Of a stretch of DNA of 25,631 nucleotides, positions 6,602-16,900 are shown piece after piece. Both the position numbers and the translations under genes were made by a program. The notes beneath the pieces are model-generated. The model was not told the DNA's origin. It searched no databases and saw nothing but the letters and a program-made list of their open reading frames with translations. This stretch comes from an uncultured bacterium (GTDB lineage Bacteria; Bacteroidota; Ignavibacteria; Kapaibacteriales; UBA4661), in contig CALCNX010000045.1 in assembly GCA_937899715.1 (NCBI GenBank), positions 1 to 25,631 of the forward strand, given 5' to 3'. Position 1 is the first letter of the stretch; the number at the start of each line of letters is the position of its first letter.

Positions 6602-8080
6602 TTATACAGGTTCAAGGATATTCTCCACACTTGAATGGGCAACGTTTAGAGTCGGCAGTATTGAATCGGTTTGGATTGTCGGTAATTCCACGATGAAGGT
6701 TGTTCCCTCGCCAAGCTCGCTCTCACAGCGAATACTGCCGTCCAAGAGCTGTACGAGTGTCTTCACTATCGACAAACCCAAACCCGTCGAATGCTCGCCC
6801 CCAGTCGGTCGGGCGCTTAATTTCATAAACTTCCCGAACATTTTTTTCTTGTCGTCTTCCGTCAACCCCGGACCTTTATCGCTGACTTCAAAGACGCATT
6901 TACAATGCGCTTGCTCGATATAAGAATGTGATTCTATCCTTTGCGTTTGTGGCTCTCGCAGAAAAACCCTTACGCTAATCGGTGCTCCCTTAGGTGAAAA
7001 TTTTATAGCATTGGAAATAAGATTGTCAAGTATTTGCAACATCAATGCTGTGTCGAGGCAGACGAACAGAGCTGGTGGTGCATCAAAAAGAAGAACTATT
7101 CCCTTCTTATTCGCGGCTATTCGATAGGTATTCAATACCGTGTTCACCACCGCAACGACATCACAAACAGCCGGATGAACAAGAATTGCTTTTTGTTCTA
7201 AGGCATTGTATTCCAATAGATTTTTTATCAAATCAAGCATCTGAGCCGATGAGTACTGAATAAGTTGCAGGAATTCTTGATGCTCCTCTAATGACAGTCG
7301 CGAGTCTTCCAGTATTTTTGCGGACGCTTCTATACCCGCAAGAGGATTTTTCAAATCGTGGACGACCATTCCCAGAAAATCATTGTTTTGCTGCAAAAGC
7401 GATTCCAGCTGCATATTCTTTTGCTGGAGCTGTTCGTTTCCCTTCTGAATCTCTTGTGTTTGCTGTTCCAAGATCACTTTCTGCTGTCGTACTGCTTTGT
7501 ACGCTTTTCTACGAACACCTTCCATCAAAGCCATGATGATAAAATTCACGACGAGTCCTCCTATCATCACAATCAGGCTGTAAATGGGCTTGAACTGAGC
7601 ATTGTAATAAATAGGCAATGCACCGACAAGGAGCCAACAGACATAAAAGCCAACAAATGTAAGGACAGAAATACAAAGCCACACAGTCGCCCAAAATCGC
7701 TGCGATAAAAGCAGGGAAACCATCGGCGCTGTGGGCAACCAGAAGAGAGTGCCTGCCGAAGGAAACCCGCCATCAGTGGTGATATAGAAAATAAAGCAAC
7801 TATGCGCAAGAAGTACAATGAGATTCACAACGAGCGTGTGATTCCCCGTGCGTTTGAGAATAAAAGGGATGCAACAGAATGCCGGTGCTAATACCAGCAA
7901 AAACACACAACCACTATAATAGCCAACAAAAACATTCAAGGGAATATAGGCAATAGTTGTTATGGCGGCAATCCAACACACACGCAAATACATTCGCGCA
8001 GTAAGGTACCTCTCACAATCGGGAGTATATGCTGACGGAATGAACATCTCGTCAAGGCGATGTAATAATTGTTCGAGCAT
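6602..8080 (-). CDS. Membrane sensor histidine kinase
   Basis: This 492-residue kinase has about six transmembrane segments in residues 32-187 with short loops, then a Gln-rich coiled coil (about 195-235) leading into the HisKA domain. The H box is VVHDLKNPLAG with phosphoacceptor H241. The ATPase domain has an N box, LISNAIKFSPKG (N357), a G1 box, DKGPGL, an F box, FGKFMKL, and a G2 box, GLGLSIVK. All look intact, so autophosphorylation is expected. No receiver domain is fused and no response regulator gene is adjacent. It lies 161 bp downstream of the YfiR-like gene and 44 bp upstream of the CPBP protease gene. The few extracytoplasmic residues suggest sensing within the membrane or through a partner such as the YfiR-like protein; that is inference. 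Confidence 0.92.
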   Translation of the reverse strand: MLEQLLHRLDEMFIPSAYTPDCERYLTARMYLRVCWIAAITTIAYIPLNVFVGYYSGCVFLLVLAPAFCCIPFILKRTGNHTLVVNLIVLLAHSCFIFYITTDGGFPSAGTLFWLPTAPMVSLLLSQRFWATVWLCISVLTFVGFYVCWLLVGALPIYYNAQFKPIYSLIVMIGGLVVNFIIMALMEGVRRKAYKAVRQQKVILEQQTQEIQKGNEQLQQKNMQLESLLQQNNDFLGMVVHDLKNPLAGIEASAKILEDSRLSLEEHQEFLQLIQYSSAQMLDLIKNLLEYNALEQKAILVHPAVCDVVAVVNTVLNTYRIAANKKGIVLLFDAPPALFVCLDTALMLQILDNLISNAIKFSPKGAPISVRVFLREPQTQRIESHSYIEQAHCKCVFEVSDKGPGLTEDDKKKMFGKFMKLSARPTGGEHSTGLGLSIVKTLVQLLDGSIRCESELGEGTTFIVELPTIQTDSILPTLNVAHSSVENILEPV

Positions 8081-8181
8081 TGGTCAAAGCGTTGAAAAAA
8101 GGGAGAACTCTGTCGTGATTTGAAATCTAGAGCTATGATAACCTAATAATGATGGCAACAGACAATCGGTCATTCTTTAAG

Positions 8182-8202
8182 CACAGACCAAGAGCGTCTG
8201 TG
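8182..8202. other. Hairpin between the YfiR-like and histidine kinase genes
   Basis: A perfect 7-bp stem, CACAGAC / GTCTGTG, encloses a 7-base loop in the 161-bp gap. On the minus strand it is not followed by a T-run, so it is a poor intrinsic terminator. It may be an attenuator, an RNA-processing site or an operator between the two genes. Confidence 0.35.
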
Positions 8203-8241
8203 TTATATTCATTCGTGATTCTGCCAAATTCTCCAGAAATT

Positions 8242-8754
8242 CTAGAATATCTTCGCCACCCGAAAGAGGTCAGCCGAGAATTCCTGTTTTTCTGCCTTCG
8301 CACGTGTGCGATGCAGAAATACCTTCGGCTTCCCGGCTTCGATTCCGATAGATACCGTTGCCTTACCAGCCTCCGTCAGCGACGGCATACCCGTCATTGA
8401 CAAAATGCCTCTGTCCTCGCAAAACTTCTCCGCCGCATCTCCGCCCGGTGCAATGTAGATTACATCCGCATCACTCGCTTCTTGTGCAAGTTGCGATGTC
8501 CGACACGCCGATGCTTGGATGCCGATAGCCAAAAAGCTGCTGAGTACCTCATCTTTCACCGCCGATGCCGAACCGCCAAAAGCAACCACTACTTTCACTT
8601 GCTTGCCTTGAAAGTTTTTGCTCAACGTAAAGACTTTCTTCAAGAGCGAGACATGGATTTTCACCGGTACCGGCACTTCTTGCGCGGAAGCACCTACCGT
8701 AGTAATCATCGTCATCGCAATAACCGTTAGACTAAAAAGAAACAATCGTATCAT
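8242..8754 (-). CDS. Periplasmic YfiR-like protein (DUF4154)
   Basis: This 170-residue protein has a signal peptide: a hydrophobic stretch at about 3-20 and a likely cleavage after GASA (24). The mature part follows the YfiR/DUF4154 pattern: an N-terminal helix, a strand with KVVVAFGG, the central DVIYIAPGGD, then GILSMTGMPSL. The C-terminal block has a conserved basic and hydrophobic pattern ending in SADLFRVAKIF. YfiR proteins are periplasmic regulators of membrane-bound signalling proteins. Genes of this family often stand beside a TonB-dependent receptor and a kinase or diguanylate cyclase gene, as here. The ATG at 8754 was chosen because it gives a signal peptide and avoids overlap with the upstream receptor gene, leaving a 47-bp gap. 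Confidence 0.7.
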   Translation of the reverse strand: MIRLFLFSLTVIAMTMITTVGASAQEVPVPVKIHVSLLKKVFTLSKNFQGKQVKVVVAFGGSASAVKDEVLSSFLAIGIQASACRTSQLAQEASDADVIYIAPGGDAAEKFCEDRGILSMTGMPSLTEAGKATVSIGIEAGKPKVFLHRTRAKAEKQEFSADLFRVAKIF

Positions 8755-8801
8755 AGCGTGATTGTGATAATAGAATAGTGTCAAATAAATTCGTGCCGTT
8801 C

Positions 8802-10928
8802 TCAAAACCGCAGATAATACGTGGCTTTGAGAATAATTTCCCGCGATGCGCCCGGCAGCAAAGCGTTCCCCGCATTGTAAGGCTGTACATAATCGTAATT
8901 GGCGTTCAAGATGTTGTACACACCAAGCCCTACCGTTAAGCCTTCGATTGCAAACGCATCTTTGTAGTTCACAAACGCATTCACCAGCAACGTCGAGGGG
9001 ACTTCCCGAACTCGCTGTACTCCTTCGTACAACTTGTACTCCGCCAGAGCATACCGACTTCCCAGCCACACAAGCGAAGGAGCCACGCTCAGTCCCGTTG
9101 CGATTTTTGCTAAATTGAAGGTCGAGTTCACCGTGATTTTATGCGGCGCAAATCCCAAGAGCGCGTTATCATCCGAAAACAACGTCTCTCGTTTACCTCG
9201 CGCACCGGTCAGATAGCTCCACACCCGATACGGATTCTGCATCCGAATACTATCGGACAAACCACTGTTGTCGGCGATATAAAACGAGTAATTCACATTC
9301 ACACTGCCCCAGGTGTCCTTAAAGAAATACTCCACTTCCACCCCCCGCGTCCGCGTTCGCGCGTAGTTGATATAGCCACCGCCACCGAAGATAATCGCAT
9401 CACTAATCGAGACATCGAAGATATTGGCGGCAACAAACATATTATACTGAAATTGGTAGCCCAATTCAATTTCCAATGCCGTCGTCAGTTCCGGCTTAAT
9501 ACGCGGATTCAGACGGATGTTCTCGATGGACGGAGCGCGGAAGTTCTGCCCGAACAGTGCCTTGAAGTTGAAATTCCCAATCGTTTTCGTTGCCCCAAGC
9601 CACGGAACAAGTGCAAGCTGTACGGCACTGTGCTTGTCCATCCGCAATCCTGCATTGATATTCACAATGTCCGTCGTCACCAGTGATTGCAGAAACACGC
9701 CTATATTGTTGTATTGTACCGAGCGCGTTCTTTTCCCTTGCCCGTCAAACCATAACGAAAATAACGGGTCAACGTCTGATGCCGTGCCGTAATCAAGATA
9801 ATACTCCGCACCCAACGTAAAAAACAGCGCCTTCGACACATCCGCAGAAATTGCCAAGCTCCCTAAAAAACGCTCCACTGTTTTGTCCATTACCAAGAAA
9901 TTAAATGCCGATGATGCCCCAAGCGCTGCACTATCGGTCAAATGCCACGGTTGCTGACGGGTATAGCTCACGCGCGGCGAGAGCGTGATTTGGTCGGACA
10001 GTTTCCATTCATACCGCGCATCAGCGATAAGCGACGTAAAATTGGTGCTGAATGCTTGCGGTAAGGTCGCGCCGATGCCCGCACGCATCGTCGTGTTGTA
10101 GCGGTCATACAGCACCCGTGCTTGAAATGCACCCGATTGAACGTTCGCATTGATACTAAGCGGCATTGTCGTATGCACGCCGCTCATCGGAAACGATACG
10201 CTGTCTAATCCCGTGTACGTTCGGTCGCCCGTATTTGCTTGCCCCATAAATGCCGACACGCCAACGGCAACGCCACCGAACTTTTTTCCAAAACTGAGCG
10301 TACCACCTGCACGACCAAATGCTTGTGCCATCTGACCGAAATTCCCCGTAAGCTCAAGACCGTTGATGTCGCCCGCAGCACGAGTGATGATATTGATAAC
10401 CGTCAACTCAGCAAAACCGCCATAGAACGAAGAGCCGGGACCACGAATAATCTCTATCCGCTCAATCTGATCGAGCGCAAACCGATTACTCATCGGAACC
10501 GTCGCAAAGAGAAAGTCATTCACCTGCAAACCATCCACCATCACCAGTGCCTTCCCTTCGTGTGCCCAGTTACCCCGTGTGCCCAGACCAATAATACCCT
10601 GCACATCGCCACCGAACTCAAAGCCCGGCACCATACGCAAGACATCAACAATGTCCCGCGCTCCCGATGCCAGTATCTCTTCCCGCTTGATGAGCGTTAC
10701 CACGCCCGGAACATCTTTCTTGGAAAGCGGCTTTTTCGAGGCGACCTGCATCAAATCCAAGTCCAACAACTGGTCAAACGAGAGTGCATCCACTTCTTTG
10801 ACATCCATCGCATTCCAGTCTTGAGCGCGGGCAACCATAACGTGCAGGAGCAGAAAAAATCCGCTCACGTACATTATGGCTCTGCGTTGGTGCTGCCACC
10901 CCTGCCCATGACGATAATTCTGTTTCAT
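8802..10928 (-). CDS. TonB-dependent outer-membrane receptor
   Basis: This 708-residue receptor has a signal peptide ending near VMVARAQ (about 36) after a long basic n-region. A plug domain (about 68-190) contains IVDVLRMVPGFEF, ALVMVDGLQVND and IEIIRGPGSSFYGG. A C-terminal beta-barrel rich in alternating aromatic strands ends in the outer-membrane signature TYYLRF. It would take up or sense a ligand using TonB energy; the ligand cannot be told from sequence. There is no N-terminal carboxypeptidase-like domain and no adjacent SusD, so a polysaccharide-type role is not supported. The start at ATG 10928 gives a normal signal peptide; a TTG at 10982 would overlap the upstream gene. It follows the giant gene by 37 bp and precedes the YfiR-like gene by 47 bp. 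Confidence 0.92.
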   Translation of the reverse strand: MKQNYRHGQGWQHQRRAIMYVSGFFLLLHVMVARAQDWNAMDVKEVDALSFDQLLDLDLMQVASKKPLSKKDVPGVVTLIKREEILASGARDIVDVLRMVPGFEFGGDVQGIIGLGTRGNWAHEGKALVMVDGLQVNDFLFATVPMSNRFALDQIERIEIIRGPGSSFYGGFAELTVINIITRAAGDINGLELTGNFGQMAQAFGRAGGTLSFGKKFGGVAVGVSAFMGQANTGDRTYTGLDSVSFPMSGVHTTMPLSINANVQSGAFQARVLYDRYNTTMRAGIGATLPQAFSTNFTSLIADARYEWKLSDQITLSPRVSYTRQQPWHLTDSAALGASSAFNFLVMDKTVERFLGSLAISADVSKALFFTLGAEYYLDYGTASDVDPLFSLWFDGQGKRTRSVQYNNIGVFLQSLVTTDIVNINAGLRMDKHSAVQLALVPWLGATKTIGNFNFKALFGQNFRAPSIENIRLNPRIKPELTTALEIELGYQFQYNMFVAANIFDVSISDAIIFGGGGYINYARTRTRGVEVEYFFKDTWGSVNVNYSFYIADNSGLSDSIRMQNPYRVWSYLTGARGKRETLFSDDNALLGFAPHKITVNSTFNLAKIATGLSVAPSLVWLGSRYALAEYKLYEGVQRVREVPSTLLVNAFVNYKDAFAIEGLTVGLGVYNILNANYDYVQPYNAGNALLPGASREIILKATYYLRF

Positions 10929-10965
10929 TCTGTTCGTGATATAAATACTTTTGTTATTGCTGCCT

Positions 10966-13900
10966 TTAACGGCTAATGACAAATACAGTGTGTAAACGAC
11001 GATCTTCTATTTCAACCGATACCGGATAGACTCCGGAACTCAAATTCTTTACACTCATGCTCACAAAGTGTTCCCCCGCTTCTTGTGTTCCTTGTGGCAA
11101 TACGTTCAGCACCCTGCCGGAAGCATCGAATACACGGACAACAACATCTTTGGGACTTTGCTCGACGATGTAGGAAATGGTCACATACTCCGAAGCCGGA
11201 TTCGGGTAGCACCGTGCTTGCACGGTCGTGATGCTTGATGGCAGTACGCCGCCCTGCGTTACGATAAATTGCTCGTCCGATATTGCTATGCCGCTCGGTG
11301 TCACCACGACCACGTTTCCGCTCACTGCTCCACTCGTCGGTATCGTTACTTGTACTTCTGTGGGACTCACACTTCGGAAGGCAAGACTTTTCCCGCCAAT
11401 GTACACCCCAAGCGGAGAACCAAGATTCTCCCCCGTGATACGCACTTCCGTTCCCACATCCCCGCGCGTAGGACTCAACGAAACAATCGTCGGGTACGAA
11501 CCGATAAAGCTAAAGCTCGATGTCGTCGTTACCACACCAAACGGTGTCGTCAAGCCGATAATCCCCGAAACCTCGCTTGGCGGTATCGTCAGTGCGACCT
11601 CACCCGAAGGAAGTATCACAAACGGCACAAGTACCCCACCGATACTGACCTGTGTTGTGCCACGAAGTTCACGCCCACTGACCACGACCCGTGTGCCCGG
11701 TGTACCGCGTTCGGGTGAAATACCCGTAATGGACGGAAGCACAGGCGCACCGACAGAAACCGCCATCCCGCCCGGAGTGCATACCCGCACCGTATCGGTC
11801 GGCAACACACCCGATGGAACCGAAGCTGTCATATCGCTTGATGCCAAAACGGTAAACGCTACCTCTGTTTCTCCAATTGTTACCGTCGTAGCTCCGAGAA
11901 AGTTCGCACCCGTGATGCGGAGAATAACACCTTGACGGCTTTGCGAGATACTTGCCGAAGTAATACTCGGCGGTGGAGTAAATTCAAACGACTGCGAAGA
12001 AACGCTGATGCCGCCCGGACTGACCAGCGTAATAAATCCCGACGAGACACCGCTCAATGGTATCGTGACGCTTATCTCTCCGCCATTATTCACCACAAAC
12101 GGCACACTGACACCGCCGATAAGAACCCGATTGACGCGGGAGAATTGATTGCCTCGTATCGTCAGCAATGTCCCAACTGCTCCGCTCTCCGGTGTAAAGG
12201 AGGCAATCCGAGGTGACGGTACGAATGTAAAGCCCGTCAGCCGTCCGGTTCCCGCTCCATTGGTTACTGCTACTTCGCCACTTGCGCCCGACGACACCAC
12301 CGCCGTCAACTGCGATGGCGACACAATGGTAAAGCGAGATGCTTCGGTTCCACCGAATTTCACCGAACTCACATTACTAAAGTTCGTGCCCAGAATCGTT
12401 ACAACCCTGTCTTTCCCTGCCACTGCGGGGCTAAATCCTCGCACCGTCGGTGGCAAAAGTGAATTGCCCGGTGTGACGCTACCGCTCGTATCGGGCAGAG
12501 ACAGAAACACGAATGTCCGACCCGGCGTATTCTCCGAACTTACCGTGCCGCCGGAGGCAACGACCGTCACTACTCCACCCGAACCCACACCGACGACCGC
12601 ACGGATTTCTGTCGGCGAAATCACGGTGAAACTTGCTGCCGTTACACCACCAAAACTCACTGAGCTTACGCCCGTGAAGTTTGTGCCCGTGATGGTAACA
12701 GTGCTCCCCGCAAAAGCACTGGCGGGCGTAAAGCCCGTTATTGTTGGTGCTGAAATATAGGTAAATCCCGCAGCAGATGCCGTTCCACGCGTTGTGTTTA
12801 CCACCACGTCACCACTTGCACCCGCTCCAACAACGGCACGGATTTCTGTCGGTGAAATTACCGTAAATGGTCGTGCCGCTACACCGCCGAAGGATACGGA
12901 CACGACACCGCTAAAGTTCGTCCCCCTGATACTCACTATGGTTCCCGCTCCTGCACTGTGCGGTTCAAAACTGACCATCGTTGGCGAATCAATAAACGTA
13001 AAGCCCGACACCGACGATGTACCGACCGTCGATGTGACCATAACATCACCGCTTGCACCCAAGCCGACAATAGCTCGGATTTCGGTCGGAGAAATCACGG
13101 TGAAACTTGCTGCCGTTACACCACCAAAGCTCACGGAAGTTACTCCCGTAAAATTCGTTCCTCGAATGGTCACCGGTGTTCCCGTAACTGCATTGGTCGG
13201 CGTGAACGATGCTATCGTCGGCGGTACAATGACCGTAAAGCCAGTAATTGATCCTGTACCATTTGGTGTTGTGACCGTGATACTGCCACTGACGGCAGTA
13301 GCCGGAACTCTCACCACAAGCTCTGTCGGTGAGATGACCGCGAATTTTGTTGTCACGACACCACCAAACGATACTCCCGTTGCGCCCGTGAAGTTTGCAC
13401 CGTAAAGCGTGACCGTTGCAAGCCGCAGGGCGCTTGGGGGAGAAATCTGTGTGATAATCGGAGGTGGAAGAAACGTGAAACCATCGGATGACACATTGCC
13501 GTGCAAGCTGCTAACCGTAACAGTACCACTCGCGCCTCCGGCAACAACTGCAACAATTTGATTGACGTTCACCACCGTGAAACTTGCCGCTGTCACGCCA
13601 CCGAATGATACACCCGTCACGTCCCGGAAGTTTGTGCCGCTAATCGTTACCATCGTTCCCGATGATGCTTGTGTGGGAAAGAAACTTGTTAGCGTGGGGG
13701 GAGCAATAACCGTAAACCCTGACAACGACGCTGTTCCATCAAGTGTTGTCACTGAAACACTACCACTTGCGCCTGCACCAAGAACAGCACTGATACGGCT
13801 TGCACTCACAACCTGATAACTAGCCGCATCAATACCACCAAAACGTACTTTGGTCACATTGACAAAGTGCGTTCCAATAATATCTACTACTGTCCCGCTT

Positions 13901-16900
13901 GTTGCCAATGAAGGATTGAAACCTGTTATTGTGGGCAAAAATCCCGTCATCGTCGGCGGAGAAACAACGGTAAATCCAGGAAGAGAAGTCATACCACTAG
14001 CCGTGGAAACCGAAACATCACCGCTGGCAGCGCCCGATGCGACGACAGCTTCGATAATTGTCGGCGAGAGCACCACAAAACTTGCTGCGGGTATTCCACC
14101 GAAACTCACGCCATTAACGTTTACGAAATTCGTTCCCGTAATTCTTACCATTACCCCGGCTTGTGCCATCGTTGGCGTAAAACTAGCTACGCCCGGAGAC
14201 AGAACCGTAATGATATTTGATGTTGACGGACTGCTACCTGCTGAGGTAGAAATAAACGTAAATCCTTTTTGGGTTGCTATTCCACCATCGGTAATAACGG
14301 TAACATTCCCATTGGCAGCAATACCCACGACTGCAGTGATTTGCGATGAAGAAACGATGGTAAAATGTGTTGCCGGAATTCCTCCGAAAAACACTCCTGT
14401 AACATTCTGAAAATTGCTTCCCCATAGAGTGACTATTGTTCCTGCTGTTGCACTCGTGGGAGAAAAACTTGTCAGCGTAGGCGAAGCGAGAAAAGAGAAT
14501 CCGCCTGATGATGTCGTGCCGCCCAGGGTCGTCACGGTAACGTTTCCACTTGTACCATTATCAACAACAGCCGTAATCTGCGTTGGGGACAGTACAGTAT
14601 ATTTTGTTGCCGGCATTCCACCGAAAGAAACTGCGGTTGCCGTAGAAAAATTTGTTCCGTTGATGGTGACCGTTCCGCCTGATGCGGCGCTCATGGGAGT
14701 AAAATTCGTTATTGTCGGCGGATAAATAAACGTAAAGCCTGATGTCAATGCCGTTCCACCAAGAGTCGTCACGGAAACATTGCCACTCGCACCTGAACCG
14801 GGAAAAGCACTAATCTGAGTAGGCGAAACAACAGTATAGCTCGTCGCCGATACACCACCAAAACGCACCGTCGTAACATTGGAGAAATTTGTTCCGGTGA
14901 TGTCAATGATTGTTCCGCTTGTTCCCATTGTGGGCGTAAATCCTATTATTGTAGGAGGAGAAACAAAAGTAAACCCGTACACCGAAGCCATACCACCAAT
15001 GGTACTAACCGATACATTTCCCGATGCACCACCCGAAGCGACCACTGCTTTGATTGTGGTTGGTGAAAGCACGGTAAAACTTGATGCCGCTATGCCACCA
15101 AAAAGAACAGAATCAACGCTTACAAAATTTGTTCCGGTAATGGTTACAGTCGCCCCCGATGCAGCGACTGAGGGTATAAATCCCGAAATAGTGGGCGACG
15201 GAATAAACGTAAATCCGGGTATAGAATCAGTACCGCCTAAGGTTGTTACTGAAACGTAACCACTTGCACCCGCACCAACCGTGACCATAGCTTGAGTGGA
15301 GGAAAGAATCAAAAGACTTGTATTAGAAACGCCACCAAAGCGAACACTCATCCCGCCAATAAAGTTTTCACCCGACAGCATGACGGATGTATTGATTCCG
15401 CCTTGAGTTGGTGTAAAAGAATAAATAATTGGACCGGGAATAAAAACAAAGCCTGACGATGTAGCCGTGCCGCCCGGGGTCGTGACAGAAATAGTTCCGC
15501 TTGTTCCCGCGCCCACAACCGCCGTTATCTGCGTCGGCGAAATAACGGTGTAACTGGCTGCGGGTACGCCACCAAAACTTACTGCTGTCGCGCCGGACAG
15601 TCCTGCTCCGGTGATAGTAACCACGCTACCTGCCGCTGCATTGAGCGGTGAAACACTTCCAATAACCGGACCGGGGATAAATGTAAACCCACCATATGTG
15701 GCTGTATTAACGGGTGTTGTCACCGACACATTGCCGCTTGCTCCCCCACCAACAACAGCGCTAATTTGTGTTGGAGAATCAATCGTAAAACTCGCCGCCG
15801 CTACACCACCAAAATTCACTGCCGTTGCGCCCGAAAAATTCAAGCCCGTAATGGTGATGACTACGCCCGATGCTGCGCTGGACGGCGTAAAACTTGTGAT
15901 GGAAGAATTAACCATAAAGACGAAACCACTTGCCGTTGCCGTACCGCCGGGAGTCGTGACGACGACATTACCCGTCGCACCACCCGGCGCTACGACTGCC
16001 ATGATTTGAGTCGCGCTCACTACCGTGTAACTTGCCGCCGCTACACCGCCAAAACTCACCGCCGTTGCGCCCGTCAAGTTTGTGCCGTTAATTGTTATCG
16101 TTGCACCTGTTGATGCAGCTACTGGTAAAAAACCACTAATGGTCGGCGGAGGAATAAAGGTAAAGGCTGTCGCATCACTCGTCGTTCCACTCGGTGCCGT
16201 GACTGTTACTGCACCACTGGCACCACCTGAAGCGACAACTGCCGCGATTTGAGTCGCACTCACCACTGTATAACTTGCCGCTGCTACACCGCCAAAACTC
16301 ACCACCGTTGTACCCGTCAAGTTCGTACCGTTAATCGTGACCGTCGCCCCCGACCCTGCCGTCAGTGGTGTGAAACTCGTGATGGTCGGCGGAGGAATAA
16401 AGGTAAAGGCTGTCGCACCGCTCGTGATTCCACTCGGTGCCGTGACTGTTACCGCACCACTGGCACCACCCGGCGCGACAACTGCCGTGATTTGAGTCGC
16501 GCTCACCACTGTATAACTTGCCGCTGCCACACCGCCAAAGCTCACCGCCGTTGCACCCGTCAAGTTTGTGCCGGTAATCGTGACCGTCGCCCCCGACCCT
16601 GCCGTCAGTGGTGTAAAACTCGTAATCGTTGGCGGAGGAATAAAGGTAAAGGCTGTCGCACCACCGGTTGTTCCACCCGGTGCCGTGACTGTTACTGCAC
16701 CACTGGCACCACCTGAGGCGACGACCGCCGTGATTTGAGTCGCACTCACCACTGTATAACTTGCCGCTGCCACACCACCAAAACTCACCGCCGTTGCACC
16801 CGTCAAGTTCGTACCGTTAATCGTGACCGTCGCTCCCGATACTACCGTCAGTGGTGTAAAACTCGTAATCGTTGGTGGAGGAATAAAGGTAAATGTTCCG

